From JAJECS01 sp965243625 (lineage in GTDB: Bacteria > Chloroflexota > UBA11872): a DNA stretch of 64,000 bases. The position numbers were made by a program, and so were the translations under genes. A model generated the notes under the pieces. The model saw only the letters and a list, made by a program, of their open reading frames with translations, ran no database searches and had not been told where the DNA came from. Every line of letters begins with the position of its first letter. The stretch's first letter is position 1. Shown here piece by piece: positions 16,924-25,650 of the stretch. Location: NCBI GenBank assembly GCA_965243625.1, contig CBDEVI010000002.1:3038001-3102000 (forward strand), in the 5' to 3' direction.

Positions 16924-18174
16924 ATGACCAGCGGACGGGCGATGGCCTGGAACCGGCCGTGGGAGCCCGTCGAGCCGGCGCCCGCGGCTGCGCCTCGAAC
17001 GATCGCACCGGGCGTGCCGGTCGAGGACGTGATCGGCGGCGCGCTCGAATCCAACGACGTCGGGTCGTTCGTCGTCATCGGTGAGACCCACCCGTTGCCG
17101 CGCGGGCTGTCGACGTCCTGGCCCGGCGACCCCGATCGGCGCGCGTTGACCACGCTCAGCGGCGATCCGGAGCTCGAAGACTTCGAGCTGGAACGGGCCC
17201 TGTTCGTCGACACGGAGACCACCGGGCTGGCCGGCGGGACGGGCACGTATGCCTTTCTGGTCGGCTGCAGTTGGGTGGAGGACGGCGCGCTGCGGGTCGA
17301 GCAGTACTTCATGCGCGATCACGCCGACGAGCCGGCCATGATGGCGCACCTGGCGCGCCTGATCTCGCGGTTCGACTGGACGGTGAGCTTCAACGGCAAG
17401 AGCTTCGACCTGCCGTTGCTGCGGACGCGCTTCATCATGAACCGCATACGCACGTCCCTCGACGCCCTGGGCGCGCTGGACCTGCTGCACGTCGCGCGAC
17501 GGCTGTGGCGCTATCAGCTCCCGCACCGCGACCTCGGCACGCTGGAGCGGGAGATCCTGGGCGTCGAACGGGAACTCGACGTGCCGAGCCACGAGATCCC
17601 CGACATCTACTTTCGCTATCTGCGGACCGGCGACGCCCGCGAGTTGGTGCCGGTGGTGGCCCACAACCGGGTGGACATGGTGTCCATGGCGGCGTTGCTG
17701 GTGAGGGCGTGCGATGCCTTCGGCGGCTGGCGCGGCCCCGGCGCGCAGCCCGCCCAGGTGCTGGGCGCGGCGCGGTCGTTTGAGTTGGCCGGTGAGATTG
17801 AAACCGCGCTCGCGGCCTACGCGCGGTCGCTGGAGCTTGGCCTTGACGAAGCCTTGCAGCCGCTGGCGCAGGCGCCGTTGAGCCTGGCCCACAAGCGTCG
17901 CGGCGCCTGGCCGCGGGCGCTGGACGTGTGGGAGGTCATGCGGCAACGCCAGGGGCGCGGCGCGGTCTGGGCTTTGGTCGAGCTGGCCAAGTACCACGAG
18001 CATCGGGCCGGCGCGTTCGACACGGCGCGTGAGTGCACCGTGGAAGCCCTGGCGCACGCCGATCTTCTGCTGGACGCCCTGCCCCAGCCGCTCGCGCGTC
18101 CCGCGTTGGAGCACCGGCTGGCGCGGATTGAACGGCGGCTGCGGGCGTCGAAGGCGCTCAGTCCCTCGGGCTGA
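16924..18174 (+). CDS. mrfB: Ribonuclease H-like DEDD exonuclease with TPR-like tail (MrfB/YprB-like)
   Basis: A 416-residue protein. The exonuclease domain shows the DEDD acidic pattern: FVDTETTGL (first Asp and Glu), SFNGKSFDLPLL (second Asp) and AHNRVDMVSM (His and last Asp). About 170 C-terminal residues form helical TPR-like repeats. This is the layout of Bacillus YprB/MrfB, which works with the MrfA helicase in repair of mitomycin-type adducts. I use the ATG at 16924 rather than the TTG six bases upstream. It follows mrfA on the same strand after 185 bases of repeats. Substrate and mode (3'-5' DNA exonuclease) are known for the family, not shown here. Confidence 0.83.
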   Translation: MTSGRAMAWNRPWEPVEPAPAAAPRTIAPGVPVEDVIGGALESNDVGSFVVIGETHPLPRGLSTSWPGDPDRRALTTLSGDPELEDFELERALFVDTETTGLAGGTGTYAFLVGCSWVEDGALRVEQYFMRDHADEPAMMAHLARLISRFDWTVSFNGKSFDLPLLRTRFIMNRIRTSLDALGALDLLHVARRLWRYQLPHRDLGTLEREILGVERELDVPSHEIPDIYFRYLRTGDARELVPVVAHNRVDMVSMAALLVRACDAFGGWRGPGAQPAQVLGAARSFELAGEIETALAAYARSLELGLDEALQPLAQAPLSLAHKRRGAWPRALDVWEVMRQRQGRGAVWALVELAKYHEHRAGAFDTARECTVEALAHADLLLDALPQPLARPALEHRLARIERRLRASKALSPSG

Positions 18175-18239
18175 GCGCACGGGCGATTCTGGGGGCGAGT
18201 CGACCTCCCGCTACCCCGGCGCGACCGCTGCACAGGCAC

Positions 18240-18337
18240 GTAGGGGCGCCCCTGGTGGGCGCCCGCGCCGCCGGTGACGCGGGCAGGCACAAGGCCTGCC
18301 CCGACAACGAACGGGCGGGTTTGAAACCCGCCCCTAC
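18240..18337. repeat. Composite repeat A plus D, first unit
   Basis: GTAGGGGCGCCCCTGGTGGG starts the A part; GGGCGGGTTTGAAACCCGCC starts the D part at 18313. The A part ends GCCCCGAC here instead of GCCCCTAC. Confidence 0.78.
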
Positions 18338-18423
18338 CCGCGTCCGTCAACGTGGCGCTTGCGGGGGCTTGGAATGAGCCGGATTCGATCCCGTCTGCCC
18401 TGACTGGACCGTGGCAGGAGCAT

Positions 18424-18518
18424 GTAGGGGCGTCCCTTGCGGGCGCCCGCGCCGCCGGTGATCCGGGCAGGCACAAGGCCTGCCCCTACACCGAACGGGC
18501 AGGTTTCAGACCCGCCCC
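18424..18518. repeat. Composite repeat A plus D, second unit
   Basis: GTAGGGGCGTCCCTTGCGGG to GCCTGCCCCTAC (18489), then a D-like GGGCAGGTTTCAGACCCGCC. Same order and spacing as the unit at 18240-18337. Confidence 0.75.
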
Positions 18519-18579
18519 AGTGGACAAAGCCCACCGTGCGCGGTTTGATGATGCGGCGCGGCATCCGCGAGGTAGAGCC

Positions 18580-19704
18580 ATGCGATTCAGGGTTGGCGTC
18601 ATCGGCGCGTCGGGGTTCATCGGCGTGCCTTATCGGCGCGAGATGCGCGAGGTCCCCGAGCAATTCGACATCGTCGCCGTCTGCGCGCGTCGCCGCGATC
18701 TGCTGGAGGCCGCCGGGCGCGAGGACGGGGCCGCGCTCGTCACCACCGACTGGCGTGAGGTGGTCGCCCATCCCGACGTCGACGTCGTGGTGGTGGTGGT
18801 TCCCGACGTCATGCACTACGAGATTGCCCTGGAGTGCGCCGCGCAGGGCAAGCACATCGTGTGCGAGAAGCCGGTGGCCATGAACGCGCGCGAAGCCCAT
18901 GACGTCTGGACCGCCTACCGCGATGGTGGGCTGGGGCACATGGTGCCGTTTTGGATCCGCGGCGTGCCGGTGTTTCCGCGCGTCAAGCAGCTGCTGGCCG
19001 AGGGCTTGATCGGCGAGGTTCGAGGCATCGTCTACCGCTGGCACAACCCGCGGTTGACATCCATACCCTTCACCTGGCGCGACGACGCCGAGCAGTCGGC
19101 CGCGGGCAGCGTCGCCGACGGCGGCTCGCATGCCTACGACACCATGCGCTGGCTCACCGGCCTCGAAGCGCGGCGCGTCTTCGCGCAGGCGGGCGTGCTG
19201 GCGCCGCCCAAGCCCGACCTGGGCGAGCCCAACCTCGAGGAGGCGCTTGCCTGGAGCGAAGCGCACGACGCCACGGAGGCGGCGTCACGACGGAAGGGAA
19301 CGGCGTTCGACTACGGCAATCTCACGTTCGAGATGAACAACGGCGCCGTCGGCGTGCTCCTGGTTTCGCACGCGCCGTATCTGCGCACGGCGCTGGCGCC
19401 GGACGTCGAGCTGCACGGCGAAGAGGCTTCCCTGGCCATCAACCGCTGGACCGGCGATATCCGCATCGCGCGCAAGCCCGGCGAATCGGAGCATCTCGAG
19501 ACGGTGACGCCGCCCGACGCCATCAACAATTTCAGGGACATGGTCCATCCGGGCCTGCTGGCGACGATGGCCGGTGAGCCCACGGAGGTCGCGGAGTTGC
19601 ACGGCGGCTGGCGGGTGCAGATCTTCACCGACGCTGCCGTCGCGTCCGCCGAGCGTGGGGCGTGGGTGGAGACGGCCGAGTTCGACGCCCCGTACGACGC
19701 CTAG
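18580..19704 (+). CDS. Gfo/Idh/MocA-family dehydrogenase
   Basis: A 374-residue NAD(P)-dependent sugar or cyclitol dehydrogenase. The Rossmann loop is GVIGASGFIG near residue 7, the conserved lysine motif is CEKPVAM, and a GGSHAYDTMRWLTG helix carries the usual catalytic-domain His. The start is the ATG at 18580, behind a GAGG site; the longer open frame upstream is translated repeat sequence. The family oxidises sugar hydroxyls, for example myo-inositol or glucose derivatives, but the substrate cannot be told. Its TAG stop directly abuts the stop of a convergent Gfo/Idh/MocA gene. Confidence 0.87.
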   Translation: MRFRVGVIGASGFIGVPYRREMREVPEQFDIVAVCARRRDLLEAAGREDGAALVTTDWREVVAHPDVDVVVVVVPDVMHYEIALECAAQGKHIVCEKPVAMNAREAHDVWTAYRDGGLGHMVPFWIRGVPVFPRVKQLLAEGLIGEVRGIVYRWHNPRLTSIPFTWRDDAEQSAAGSVADGGSHAYDTMRWLTGLEARRVFAQAGVLAPPKPDLGEPNLEEALAWSEAHDATEAASRRKGTAFDYGNLTFEMNNGAVGVLLVSHAPYLRTALAPDVELHGEEASLAINRWTGDIRIARKPGESEHLETVTPPDAINNFRDMVHPGLLATMAGEPTEVAELHGGWRVQIFTDAAVASAERGAWVETAEFDAPYDA

Positions 19705-20817
19705 CTAGGACACCTCGACCGGGCGGCCGGTGCGGCCCGAGTCGATGGCGGCCTGCACCGTGGCCGCGATATCGCGTCCGACGCGCGCGTTGAGGATGGT
19801 GTCGCCGTCGGTGTCGATGGCGTGGGCGAAATCCTCCATCAGGAGCCAGTCGGCGTCACCGCCCACGCGTGCCGCGGGCGAATCACCGGCGGTCCGCCCC
19901 CGGTAGAAGACCCGCACTGCGGGCCGCGGCTCGTCGATGACCATGGCGCCGGCGGTGCCCAGGATGCGGACTTTGATCTCGCCGTCGTTGTCGTGCTTGG
20001 CGCGCCCGATGCGGCCGATGCACAGCGTGCCCACGATCCCGTTGTCCATCTCCAGCGTCACCGAGGCCAGGTCGTCGATGCCGTGGTCCACGTTGCGCTG
20101 GTGAAAGTGGGACGCCGTGCGCGCGAACACACGTTCGACGCGCGCGCCCGTGAGCAGGCCGACGTGTGAGAGCGGGTAAATGCCCTCGATCTGTAGCTCG
20201 CCCATCGGGGCCTGGCCCACGCCGCCGTCCGAGCCGTCCACGTGGGCGGCCTTGAGCGCTTCGAGCCAATCGATCTTGGGAGCGCCGGGCGGTTGCTGCC
20301 CGCGGCGGGGTCCCGCGTCCTTGGCGAAGTAGAAATCGACGTGCACGGCGCGGACGTCACCGATGGCGCCGCGTTGCAGCTCCTGCCGGGCGAGCAGCAT
20401 CGCCGGCAGCATGTCGCGGTTCCACATGAGGAACTTGACGCCGTTGCGCTCCACGGCCTCCACGATTCGGTCGCACTCGGAGACCAGGGTGGACATGGGC
20501 TTGTCCTGCACCACGTGCAGCCCGGCGTCGGCGGCGCGCACGCTGAGGTCCGCATGGCGCTCGGCCTCGGGGCTCACGCAGGCCACCTGCACGTCGTAGT
20601 CCCGAATGGCCGCCTCCACGTCGCGCACGTAGGGGATGTTCAGGTCGTCGGCCAGCTTCTGATTGCGCTCGTGGACCCATTCCGGCTGCGCCGCGTCGTC
20701 GGCCACCACGACGAGATCGAACCGCGGGTGCGTGACCATTCCCAGCGGCACGTAGTCGTGCTTGACCACGCTCAAGACCGCCACGCGGAAGACCGAGCCG
20801 CTGCTAGACGAGGACAT
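19705..20817 (-). CDS. Gfo/Idh/MocA-family oxidoreductase with DKP motif
   Basis: A 370-residue family member. The N-terminal Rossmann region begins RVAVLSVVKHDYVP, without the usual glycine-rich GIG loop, and the conserved E-K-P is D-K-P (VVQDKPMST), so the catalytic Lys is kept. The C-terminal domain carries GIYPLSHVGLLTG, with a His in the expected place. The reduced glycine loop may mean altered cofactor use. It starts at ATG 20817, overlapping the 3' end of the upstream gene by 14 bases, so the two are translationally coupled and may work as a pair. Confidence 0.82.
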   Translation of the reverse strand: MSSSSSGSVFRVAVLSVVKHDYVPLGMVTHPRFDLVVVADDAAQPEWVHERNQKLADDLNIPYVRDVEAAIRDYDVQVACVSPEAERHADLSVRAADAGLHVVQDKPMSTLVSECDRIVEAVERNGVKFLMWNRDMLPAMLLARQELQRGAIGDVRAVHVDFYFAKDAGPRRGQQPPGAPKIDWLEALKAAHVDGSDGGVGQAPMGELQIEGIYPLSHVGLLTGARVERVFARTASHFHQRNVDHGIDDLASVTLEMDNGIVGTLCIGRIGRAKHDNDGEIKVRILGTAGAMVIDEPRPAVRVFYRGRTAGDSPAARVGGDADWLLMEDFAHAIDTDGDTILNARVGRDIAATVQAAIDSGRTGRPVEVS

Positions 20818-21775
20818 AGCCGTCCTCCGTGCGCGAGGCGGCGCGGCCGGACGCCGCCGACGCCATGGCGGCTTCGGCGACTTCGAGGGCGAGAACCGCG
20901 TCCCCACTGCTCGCCGCCGGATACGAGCCGCTATTGATCGCCTCCACAAACGCCTGGACCTGGGCGAGAACGGTGGCGTCGCCGGTGCTGGTGAGCCGCG
21001 CGGCGGGCGACCCGCCCGCGTAGAGCAGCTGCATGTTGTGCTGGTCGTCGGCATATACGGCGCCGTCAGCGCCGATCAGTTGCAGGGACCAATAGGCCTC
21101 ACCTTTGGGGAGCGCCGTGGTCACATCCAGCACGGCCATCCCGCCGTCGGGAAACCCGAGATGCACCACCGCCGCGTCCGGTCGGTCGGGGTCCTGGCCT
21201 CGTGCGATGGCGAAGACGGTGTCGGGCGGCCCGTCGAACAGCCAGGCCGCCACGTCGATGTCCCGCGTGAGTTCATGGATGAAGATTCCGCCGCTGCGGA
21301 TTGGGTCCAGGCGCCAGTCGCCGGTGGGCGGCGGTTGCCAGCGGTGGCTCCGCACGAGGCCCGGTTGGCCCATCTGGCCCGCGTCCAGGCTGGCGCGCAC
21401 GGCGCCGACGTCCGGGCGATACCGATCGATCTGCCCGGCCATGAGCACCACGCCGGCCGCCGCGCAGGCTTTGGCCGTTTGGCGCGCTTCGCCGGCCGAG
21501 CGTCCCAGCGGACCCTTCACCAGCACATGTTTGCCGGCCGTCGCCGCCGCCTCGATGTGGCTCGCCCGCTCGTCGGTGGGCGTCTGGACGATCGCGGCGT
21601 CGAAGGCGTCTGCGTGCGTTTCCAGCAGCTCGGCAAGCGTGGCCGCTGCGATCACGTCGTTCGAGGCGGCCTGCGCGCCGTCCGCGACGGCGGCGATGGT
21701 TGCGCCGGCGCGCGGCGCGATGCGGGCATAGGCCGCGTCGTCCGGTCCGCTGCCGACCAACGCCAGGCGCGTCAT
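20804..21775 (-). CDS. Gfo/Idh/MocA-family oxidoreductase with KGP motif
   Basis: A 323-residue family member that starts at ATG 21775. The Rossmann start is LALVGSGPDDAAYARI, and the E-K-P motif has become V-K-G-P (HVLVKGPLGRS), so Glu is lost and Pro shifted although Lys remains. GGIFIHELTRDIDVAAWLF supplies the usual His and Asp region. A short, diverged member; it may still be active or may be an accessory subunit. It overlaps the next gene (19705-20817) by 14 bases. The open frame continues upstream into pgsA territory, but that part does not fit the family. Confidence 0.8.
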   Translation of the reverse strand: MTRLALVGSGPDDAAYARIAPRAGATIAAVADGAQAASNDVIAAATLAELLETHADAFDAAIVQTPTDERASHIEAAATAGKHVLVKGPLGRSAGEARQTAKACAAAGVVLMAGQIDRYRPDVGAVRASLDAGQMGQPGLVRSHRWQPPPTGDWRLDPIRSGGIFIHELTRDIDVAAWLFDGPPDTVFAIARGQDPDRPDAAVVHLGFPDGGMAVLDVTTALPKGEAYWSLQLIGADGAVYADDQHNMQLLYAGGSPAARLTSTGDATVLAQVQAFVEAINSGSYPAASSGDAVLALEVAEAAMASAASGRAASRTEDGYVLV

Positions 21776-21876
21776 CTCCGCCGCTCCATGCTCACAGCGC
21801 GTCAGCCGCCATGGTAAACCGGCTGGATTCAGGATGCGACGGAACTCCCGCGAACCGCGCGCCTCCGGGCTCGCGC

Positions 21877-22470
21877 CTAGATCACTTCCGGAATGTCTGG
21901 CGCCGGGCGGGCTTGCAGGCCTCGCCAGATGCCCACGGCGTAGTGAATGCCCGAGGCCAGCGTCAGCAGCAGAGCCACGCCGACCAGGAACCAGGGCAGA
22001 GCGGTGCGTTCCCACATCAGCGCGTTGAAGGCGATGTACTGCCACATCATCTTGGCTTTGCCCAGGCGACCGGCGGCGACGGTGACGCCCTGGGCGCCGG
22101 CATAGGCCCGCAGACCCATGACCGCGAACTCCCGCGCGATGAAGCTGGCGCCCAGCCAGCCCGGCATCCAGCCCAGCTCGACCATGGTGAAGAGCACGGC
22201 CGCGACCAGCAGCTTGTCGCCGACGAGATCCAGGAAGATGCCCAGCTGCGAGCCTGTGCCATAGCGCCGCGCCAGCGTGCCGTCGAAGACGTCGCTCGCA
22301 CCGGCCGCGGCGAACACGAATCCGGCCATCTGGTTCGAGAACCACCAGTCCCAGAACAGCAGCCAGACGATGATCGGGATCGAGGCGATGCGGGCGATCG
22401 TGAGGGCGTTGGGCAGATAGGACTGCCACTGTTTGGGCGCGGAGCGGGCGTCCTGAGAAGCGGAAGTCAC
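21877..22470 (-). CDS. pgsA: CDP-diacylglycerol-glycerol-3-phosphate 3-phosphatidyltransferase
   Basis: A 197-residue integral membrane enzyme of the CDP-alcohol phosphatidyltransferase family. The full signature is visible: D-x2-DG-x2-AR-x8-G-x3-D-x3-D in SDVFDGTLARRYGTG through IFLDLVGDK. It transfers phosphatidyl from CDP-DAG to glycerol-3-phosphate, the committed step to phosphatidylglycerol. Several hydrophobic helices follow. It starts at a GTG three bases after the stop of the RodZ-like gene, a common neighbour of pgsA in bacteria, which supports the call. Length is typical (about 180-200). Confidence 0.93.
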   Translation of the reverse strand: MTSASQDARSAPKQWQSYLPNALTIARIASIPIIVWLLFWDWWFSNQMAGFVFAAAGASDVFDGTLARRYGTGSQLGIFLDLVGDKLLVAAVLFTMVELGWMPGWLGASFIAREFAVMGLRAYAGAQGVTVAAGRLGKAKMMWQYIAFNALMWERTALPWFLVGVALLLTLASGIHYAVGIWRGLQARPAPDIPEVI

Positions 22471-22473
22471 GGG

Positions 22474-23181
22474 TCAACTGCTCGTGGGTCGCGGCGCGGC
22501 GGTGGGGGCGCCCGGAAGGTCGACTCGCCAGGTATGCCGGGCCGGCTCGCCCGGGTCGGCGAGCTGCGGCAGCGGCTGTCCATTGATCGTGATGGTCACC
22601 GCGTCCGCCGCGCCGACGTCGAGCACCGTTTCCCGCTCCATGCTCCATTGGCGCGACTCGCCCGGCGCCAAGATTTCGTCCACGAGCGCGCGCCCGTCGA
22701 CCTCGATGCGCACCTGAGTTTCGCTCACCACGACCAGTTCGAACACCGCGCCGCGGTCGACGGCCGACGGCGTGGCGATTTCGCGGCCATTCGTCGCCCC
22801 GCCATCGTCGGCCAGTCCGCCAAAGTTGGTGAGCAGCAGAGCGGCAAGCACGGCGCCCAACGCCGCGACGAGCAGCAGGGACGCCAGCAGCCGCTGACGC
22901 CCGCGCCGCATGGCGAGCATCGGTCCGGCGCCGACGACCGCGGGGACTTCGCCGGCCTGCGCGTGGTAGAGGTCGAGCAGCGGCTGGACCGGCAGTTGCA
23001 GCGCTTCGGCGTAGATGCGAATGAATCCGGCGTTGAAGGGCGGTCCGGGGAGCGCCGCCAGGTTGTCCGACTCCAGGGCTGCCAGGTGCTCGCGCGGGAT
23101 GTGCGTGACGACGGCGGCTTCCTCGATCGTGAGCGCGGCGGCTTCCCGTGCCGTCCGAAGCTGTTCGCCAAGCGAAGCCAT
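22474..23181 (-). CDS. RodZ-like helix-turn-helix membrane protein
   Basis: A 235-residue protein. Residues 1-70 form a Cro/XRE-type HTH_25 domain (LGEQLRTAREAAALTIEEAA, then HLAALESDN), a single membrane helix lies near 98-120, and the C-terminal region (RIEVDGRALVDEILAPGESRQW) matches the DUF4115 beta domain of RodZ-like proteins. Known RodZ links MreB to the membrane in cell-shape control; the HTH domain binds MreB rather than DNA. No mreB lies in the window, so a shape role is inference. It sits three bases before pgsA on the same strand. Confidence 0.85.
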   Translation of the reverse strand: MASLGEQLRTAREAAALTIEEAAVVTHIPREHLAALESDNLAALPGPPFNAGFIRIYAEALQLPVQPLLDLYHAQAGEVPAVVGAGPMLAMRRGRQRLLASLLLVAALGAVLAALLLTNFGGLADDGGATNGREIATPSAVDRGAVFELVVVSETQVRIEVDGRALVDEILAPGESRQWSMERETVLDVGAADAVTITINGQPLPQLADPGEPARHTWRVDLPGAPTAAPRPTSS

Positions 23182-23232
23182 GCGGGAATTATTACCCGCC
23201 GCCGAGCCGTGGGACGGCCACGCTGCCGCCGC

Positions 23233-24747
23233 CTAGTCGCGCGAGAAGCTGTGAGACGGCTCGGGCCGCAGAGTTACGCCGAACACCGCGAATGCGTCGC
23301 TGATCTCCGAGAACTCGACGAAATTCCCCAACAGTTCGCCGGCGCCCTCCTGGAGGCCGGCCACGATAAACGGCGCCGGGAGGGCATTCGGCAACGCCAG
23401 CTCCGTCTCGTAGCGCTCGGCAAAGCCTCTGGCCAATTCGGCGGAAACCACCCGGGCCAGCGCCGAGTCGATCTCGTCGAGAGACTCCATGGTGGCGACA
23501 AATGACTTCAGGTCGTCGATCTCGTAGCGGAACTCGACATTCAAGTGTTGGCCGGGAGGATCGCCGGGGAAGGGCACCGCGATGTCAAGCGCGCGGTTGG
23601 TGAGCGGCACCAAGCGGCGCTCGGTGATCGGCCGCGGCCAGCTCCAGAAGATGCCGGGGCCTTGCACCACCGTAAGCGTGTTCGTCCCGGACTCCGCGGG
23701 ACCGTCGAATCCATGCCGGAGCGCGAGCACGGTACCCGACGACGGGAAGACGATCGCCTCGTTGGTTCGCAACAGCAGGGCTTCGTCGCCTCGGATGCCG
23801 AAGACGCCGGCGACGAAGAATGCGGCGGCCGCGACGACCAGCCCGCTGGCGATACCCAGCAGACGCGATGCCCGGGCTTGCACCCGCGATGCGCGCCGCT
23901 GCATATAGGGGGCGAGAACCTTGACGACGCTGGCGGGCCGGCGCCGCAGGCGAAGACCGGGGATGAGCCGGGCGGGCGGCTGTGACGCGATGCGGAATTG
24001 CTCGCCGGCGTCGGCGGCAAAGGCAACCACGGACGGCACGTCGTGTCGCGCCGCGATGCGGGCCAGTGCGCCGAAGCGGATGGCCAGACGGTGCGCCTGT
24101 TCGCCGCCGGGTCGCGGGTTGCCGCTCAGAATGCCGCCGATGTCGCGCATCGTCTCGCGCGCGTCGGCGAGGAACGGCCCCAGGTCGTCGTTGACGGTGA
24201 GCTCGCTCGTCGCCACCGAATCCTGACGCAGGTTGGGCTGCGGCGCGGCCCGCGACGCGCGGCGAACGCGCCGGATCCACCACACCGACGGCAGCGCCGC
24301 AATGATCGCCGCGAGCGGCAGGCCACCCACGTTGCCGCCGGCCGTGCCCACGAACCCGCCGACCGGCTCGCCGATGATCGGAACCGTGCTCAGCCACACG
24401 CCCAGAAGGCCCAGCAGGGTGGCGGTCAGGAAGGGCAGCCCGACCGCCGCCACATAGACCCGCCAGCGGCGCGCCTGGGCCGCCCGCGCCGCCTGCCGCA
24501 GGCGGCGAATGGCGCCGACCTCGATCCGGGCAACAGTGGCGACGTCGTCGGGAAGCTCATCGATTCGCAGCGTGCGGGCGACGGGAATGCCGCGCACCAG
24601 GGCGTCGCTCAAGCGGTGCCGGTCGTGCGCCACCAACTCGGTGTCGTTGGGCCCAACCGGAATGGGTGCGTACTCCACGGAAATGCTGGGCGCGTGGCGC
24701 ACGGGATCGAGGCCGGCGGCTTGCGCTGGTCGTCCTTCCCCGGCCAC
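23233..24747 (-). CDS. Membrane protein with SPFH/band-7-like C-terminal region
   Basis: A 504-residue protein I do not recognise as a named family. Membrane helices are visible near 97-119, 140-158 and 297-317. The part after the third helix (GIRGDEALLLRTNEAIVFPS, then QGPGIFWSWPRPITERRLVPLTNRALDI) resembles an SPFH/HflK-like start: a helix, then GPGI and PRP with a beta-rich domain, and FRYEIDDLKSFVATMESLD like the SPFH helix region. The middle (190-290) is soluble. It starts at GTG 24747 directly after the upstream stop, as the last of four coupled genes. A role as membrane scaffold or protease regulator is a guess from the SPFH-like part. Confidence 0.6.
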   Translation of the reverse strand: MAGEGRPAQAAGLDPVRHAPSISVEYAPIPVGPNDTELVAHDRHRLSDALVRGIPVARTLRIDELPDDVATVARIEVGAIRRLRQAARAAQARRWRVYVAAVGLPFLTATLLGLLGVWLSTVPIIGEPVGGFVGTAGGNVGGLPLAAIIAALPSVWWIRRVRRASRAAPQPNLRQDSVATSELTVNDDLGPFLADARETMRDIGGILSGNPRPGGEQAHRLAIRFGALARIAARHDVPSVVAFAADAGEQFRIASQPPARLIPGLRLRRRPASVVKVLAPYMQRRASRVQARASRLLGIASGLVVAAAAFFVAGVFGIRGDEALLLRTNEAIVFPSSGTVLALRHGFDGPAESGTNTLTVVQGPGIFWSWPRPITERRLVPLTNRALDIAVPFPGDPPGQHLNVEFRYEIDDLKSFVATMESLDEIDSALARVVSAELARGFAERYETELALPNALPAPFIVAGLQEGAGELLGNFVEFSEISDAFAVFGVTLRPEPSHSFSRD

Positions 24748-25650
24748 TTAAGCCCCCATGCGGCGAAACTCGCGGATGGACTCGTCGACGCCCGCGCCCG
24801 CGGATTCGGTTAGCGCAATGGCCCGGTCGAGCTCGCGCAGCCCTAATGACAGCGCCGTGATCCCGACGGCCGCGACGAGATCGGTCGCGAGGCTGGCCAC
24901 GGATCGCGAAGGGGCGCGCGGGCTCATGCGCGTGAGGGCGCCGTGGCCGAACTGCCGCAATCCCGCCGCCGCGCGCTCGCGCGGCGTGCCCCGGTAGGGC
25001 GAAATCCCGCGTCGGCTGACGTCTCGGGCGATGGCCCGGCCCTCGGTTGTTCCTGGGAGCGACCCGGCGTCGGTTGCCCCGGCCGCGTGCGTGAGGCTGT
25101 GCACCACGAGGGCCAGGTTCGCGTCGGGGACCGCGGCCCCGGCGTCGCGCAGGTCCATGGCGAGCGTCGGCCGGAACCGTTGCACCGACTCGCGCAACGC
25201 GCTCCACGCCTGCTCGTTGGCGACGCTGTGCGCCAGACGCAAGCCGCCATCCAGTCCGGTCGCGAGCGGCAACGGTGGGATATCGGCAGCGTCGCCGTCG
25301 ACTTCGATCACGTGGATCCGCACGGCAATGCGATCGAGCAGCTCGGCGCGTTCGCGGGCGCGCGAGGTGAAGACCCGGGTCACCGCGCGACCGGCGACCA
25401 GCACCGGCCGCGAAAGGCTCAGAGGCACGGCGTCGAACAGGATTCGAATCGGGCTGTCGGGATCGCCCGACGACAGTCGGACGACCTGCGCGCGCGGAAG
25501 GCCCGGCAGCGGACCTTCATACAGGGTTCTGACCTCGTAGGTGTCGCCGAGCGTCTGCCGAATTTCGCGCCACTTGCTGCCCCGCAGACTGTCCGTAAAC
25601 CGGTCGATGTCCATGGGGATCTCGAGGCTCCGCGCTCCGGTCGAAATCAT
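24748..25650 (-). CDS. Uncharacterised protein of a four-gene membrane operon
   Basis: 300 residues, no family recognised. It looks mostly soluble: an N-terminal alpha/beta part (IDRFTDSLRGSKWREIRQTL, then RAQVVRLSSGD), a middle with IHVIEVDGDAADIPPLPLATG, and an Ala/Arg-rich C-terminal helix region with one weakly hydrophobic stretch (LVAAVGITALSLGL). Its ATG overlaps the stop of the upstream gene as ATGA (25647-25650), so it is translated from the same message; its own stop touches the GTG of the SPFH-like gene. The tight coupling suggests a subunit of one complex. Confidence 0.65.
   Translation of the reverse strand: MISTGARSLEIPMDIDRFTDSLRGSKWREIRQTLGDTYEVRTLYEGPLPGLPRAQVVRLSSGDPDSPIRILFDAVPLSLSRPVLVAGRAVTRVFTSRARERAELLDRIAVRIHVIEVDGDAADIPPLPLATGLDGGLRLAHSVANEQAWSALRESVQRFRPTLAMDLRDAGAAVPDANLALVVHSLTHAAGATDAGSLPGTTEGRAIARDVSRRGISPYRGTPRERAAAGLRQFGHGALTRMSPRAPSRSVASLATDLVAAVGITALSLGLRELDRAIALTESAGAGVDESIREFRRMGA

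Larger units (their letters stand above)
18175..18579. other. Intergenic region with two family A and two family D repeats
   Basis: About 405 bases, roughly half of it repeats: A at 18240-18304, D at 18313-18337, A at 18424-18489 and a D-like tail at 18498-18518. The A-then-D order occurs twice, so this looks like a duplicated composite unit. No gene is seen; a weak GAGG lies before the next ATG. Confidence 0.65.

Noticed and set aside
16743..18518. Repeats as a CRISPR array
   Set aside because: Copies differ in length and spacing, belong to several families, lack uniform spacers, and no cas genes are present.
20804..22648. 614-residue open frame across pgsA and the third Gfo/Idh/MocA gene
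   Set aside because: Only the part from 21775 down fits the dehydrogenase family; the upstream half is Arg/Ala/Gly-rich antisense-like sequence over pgsA and the RodZ-like gene.
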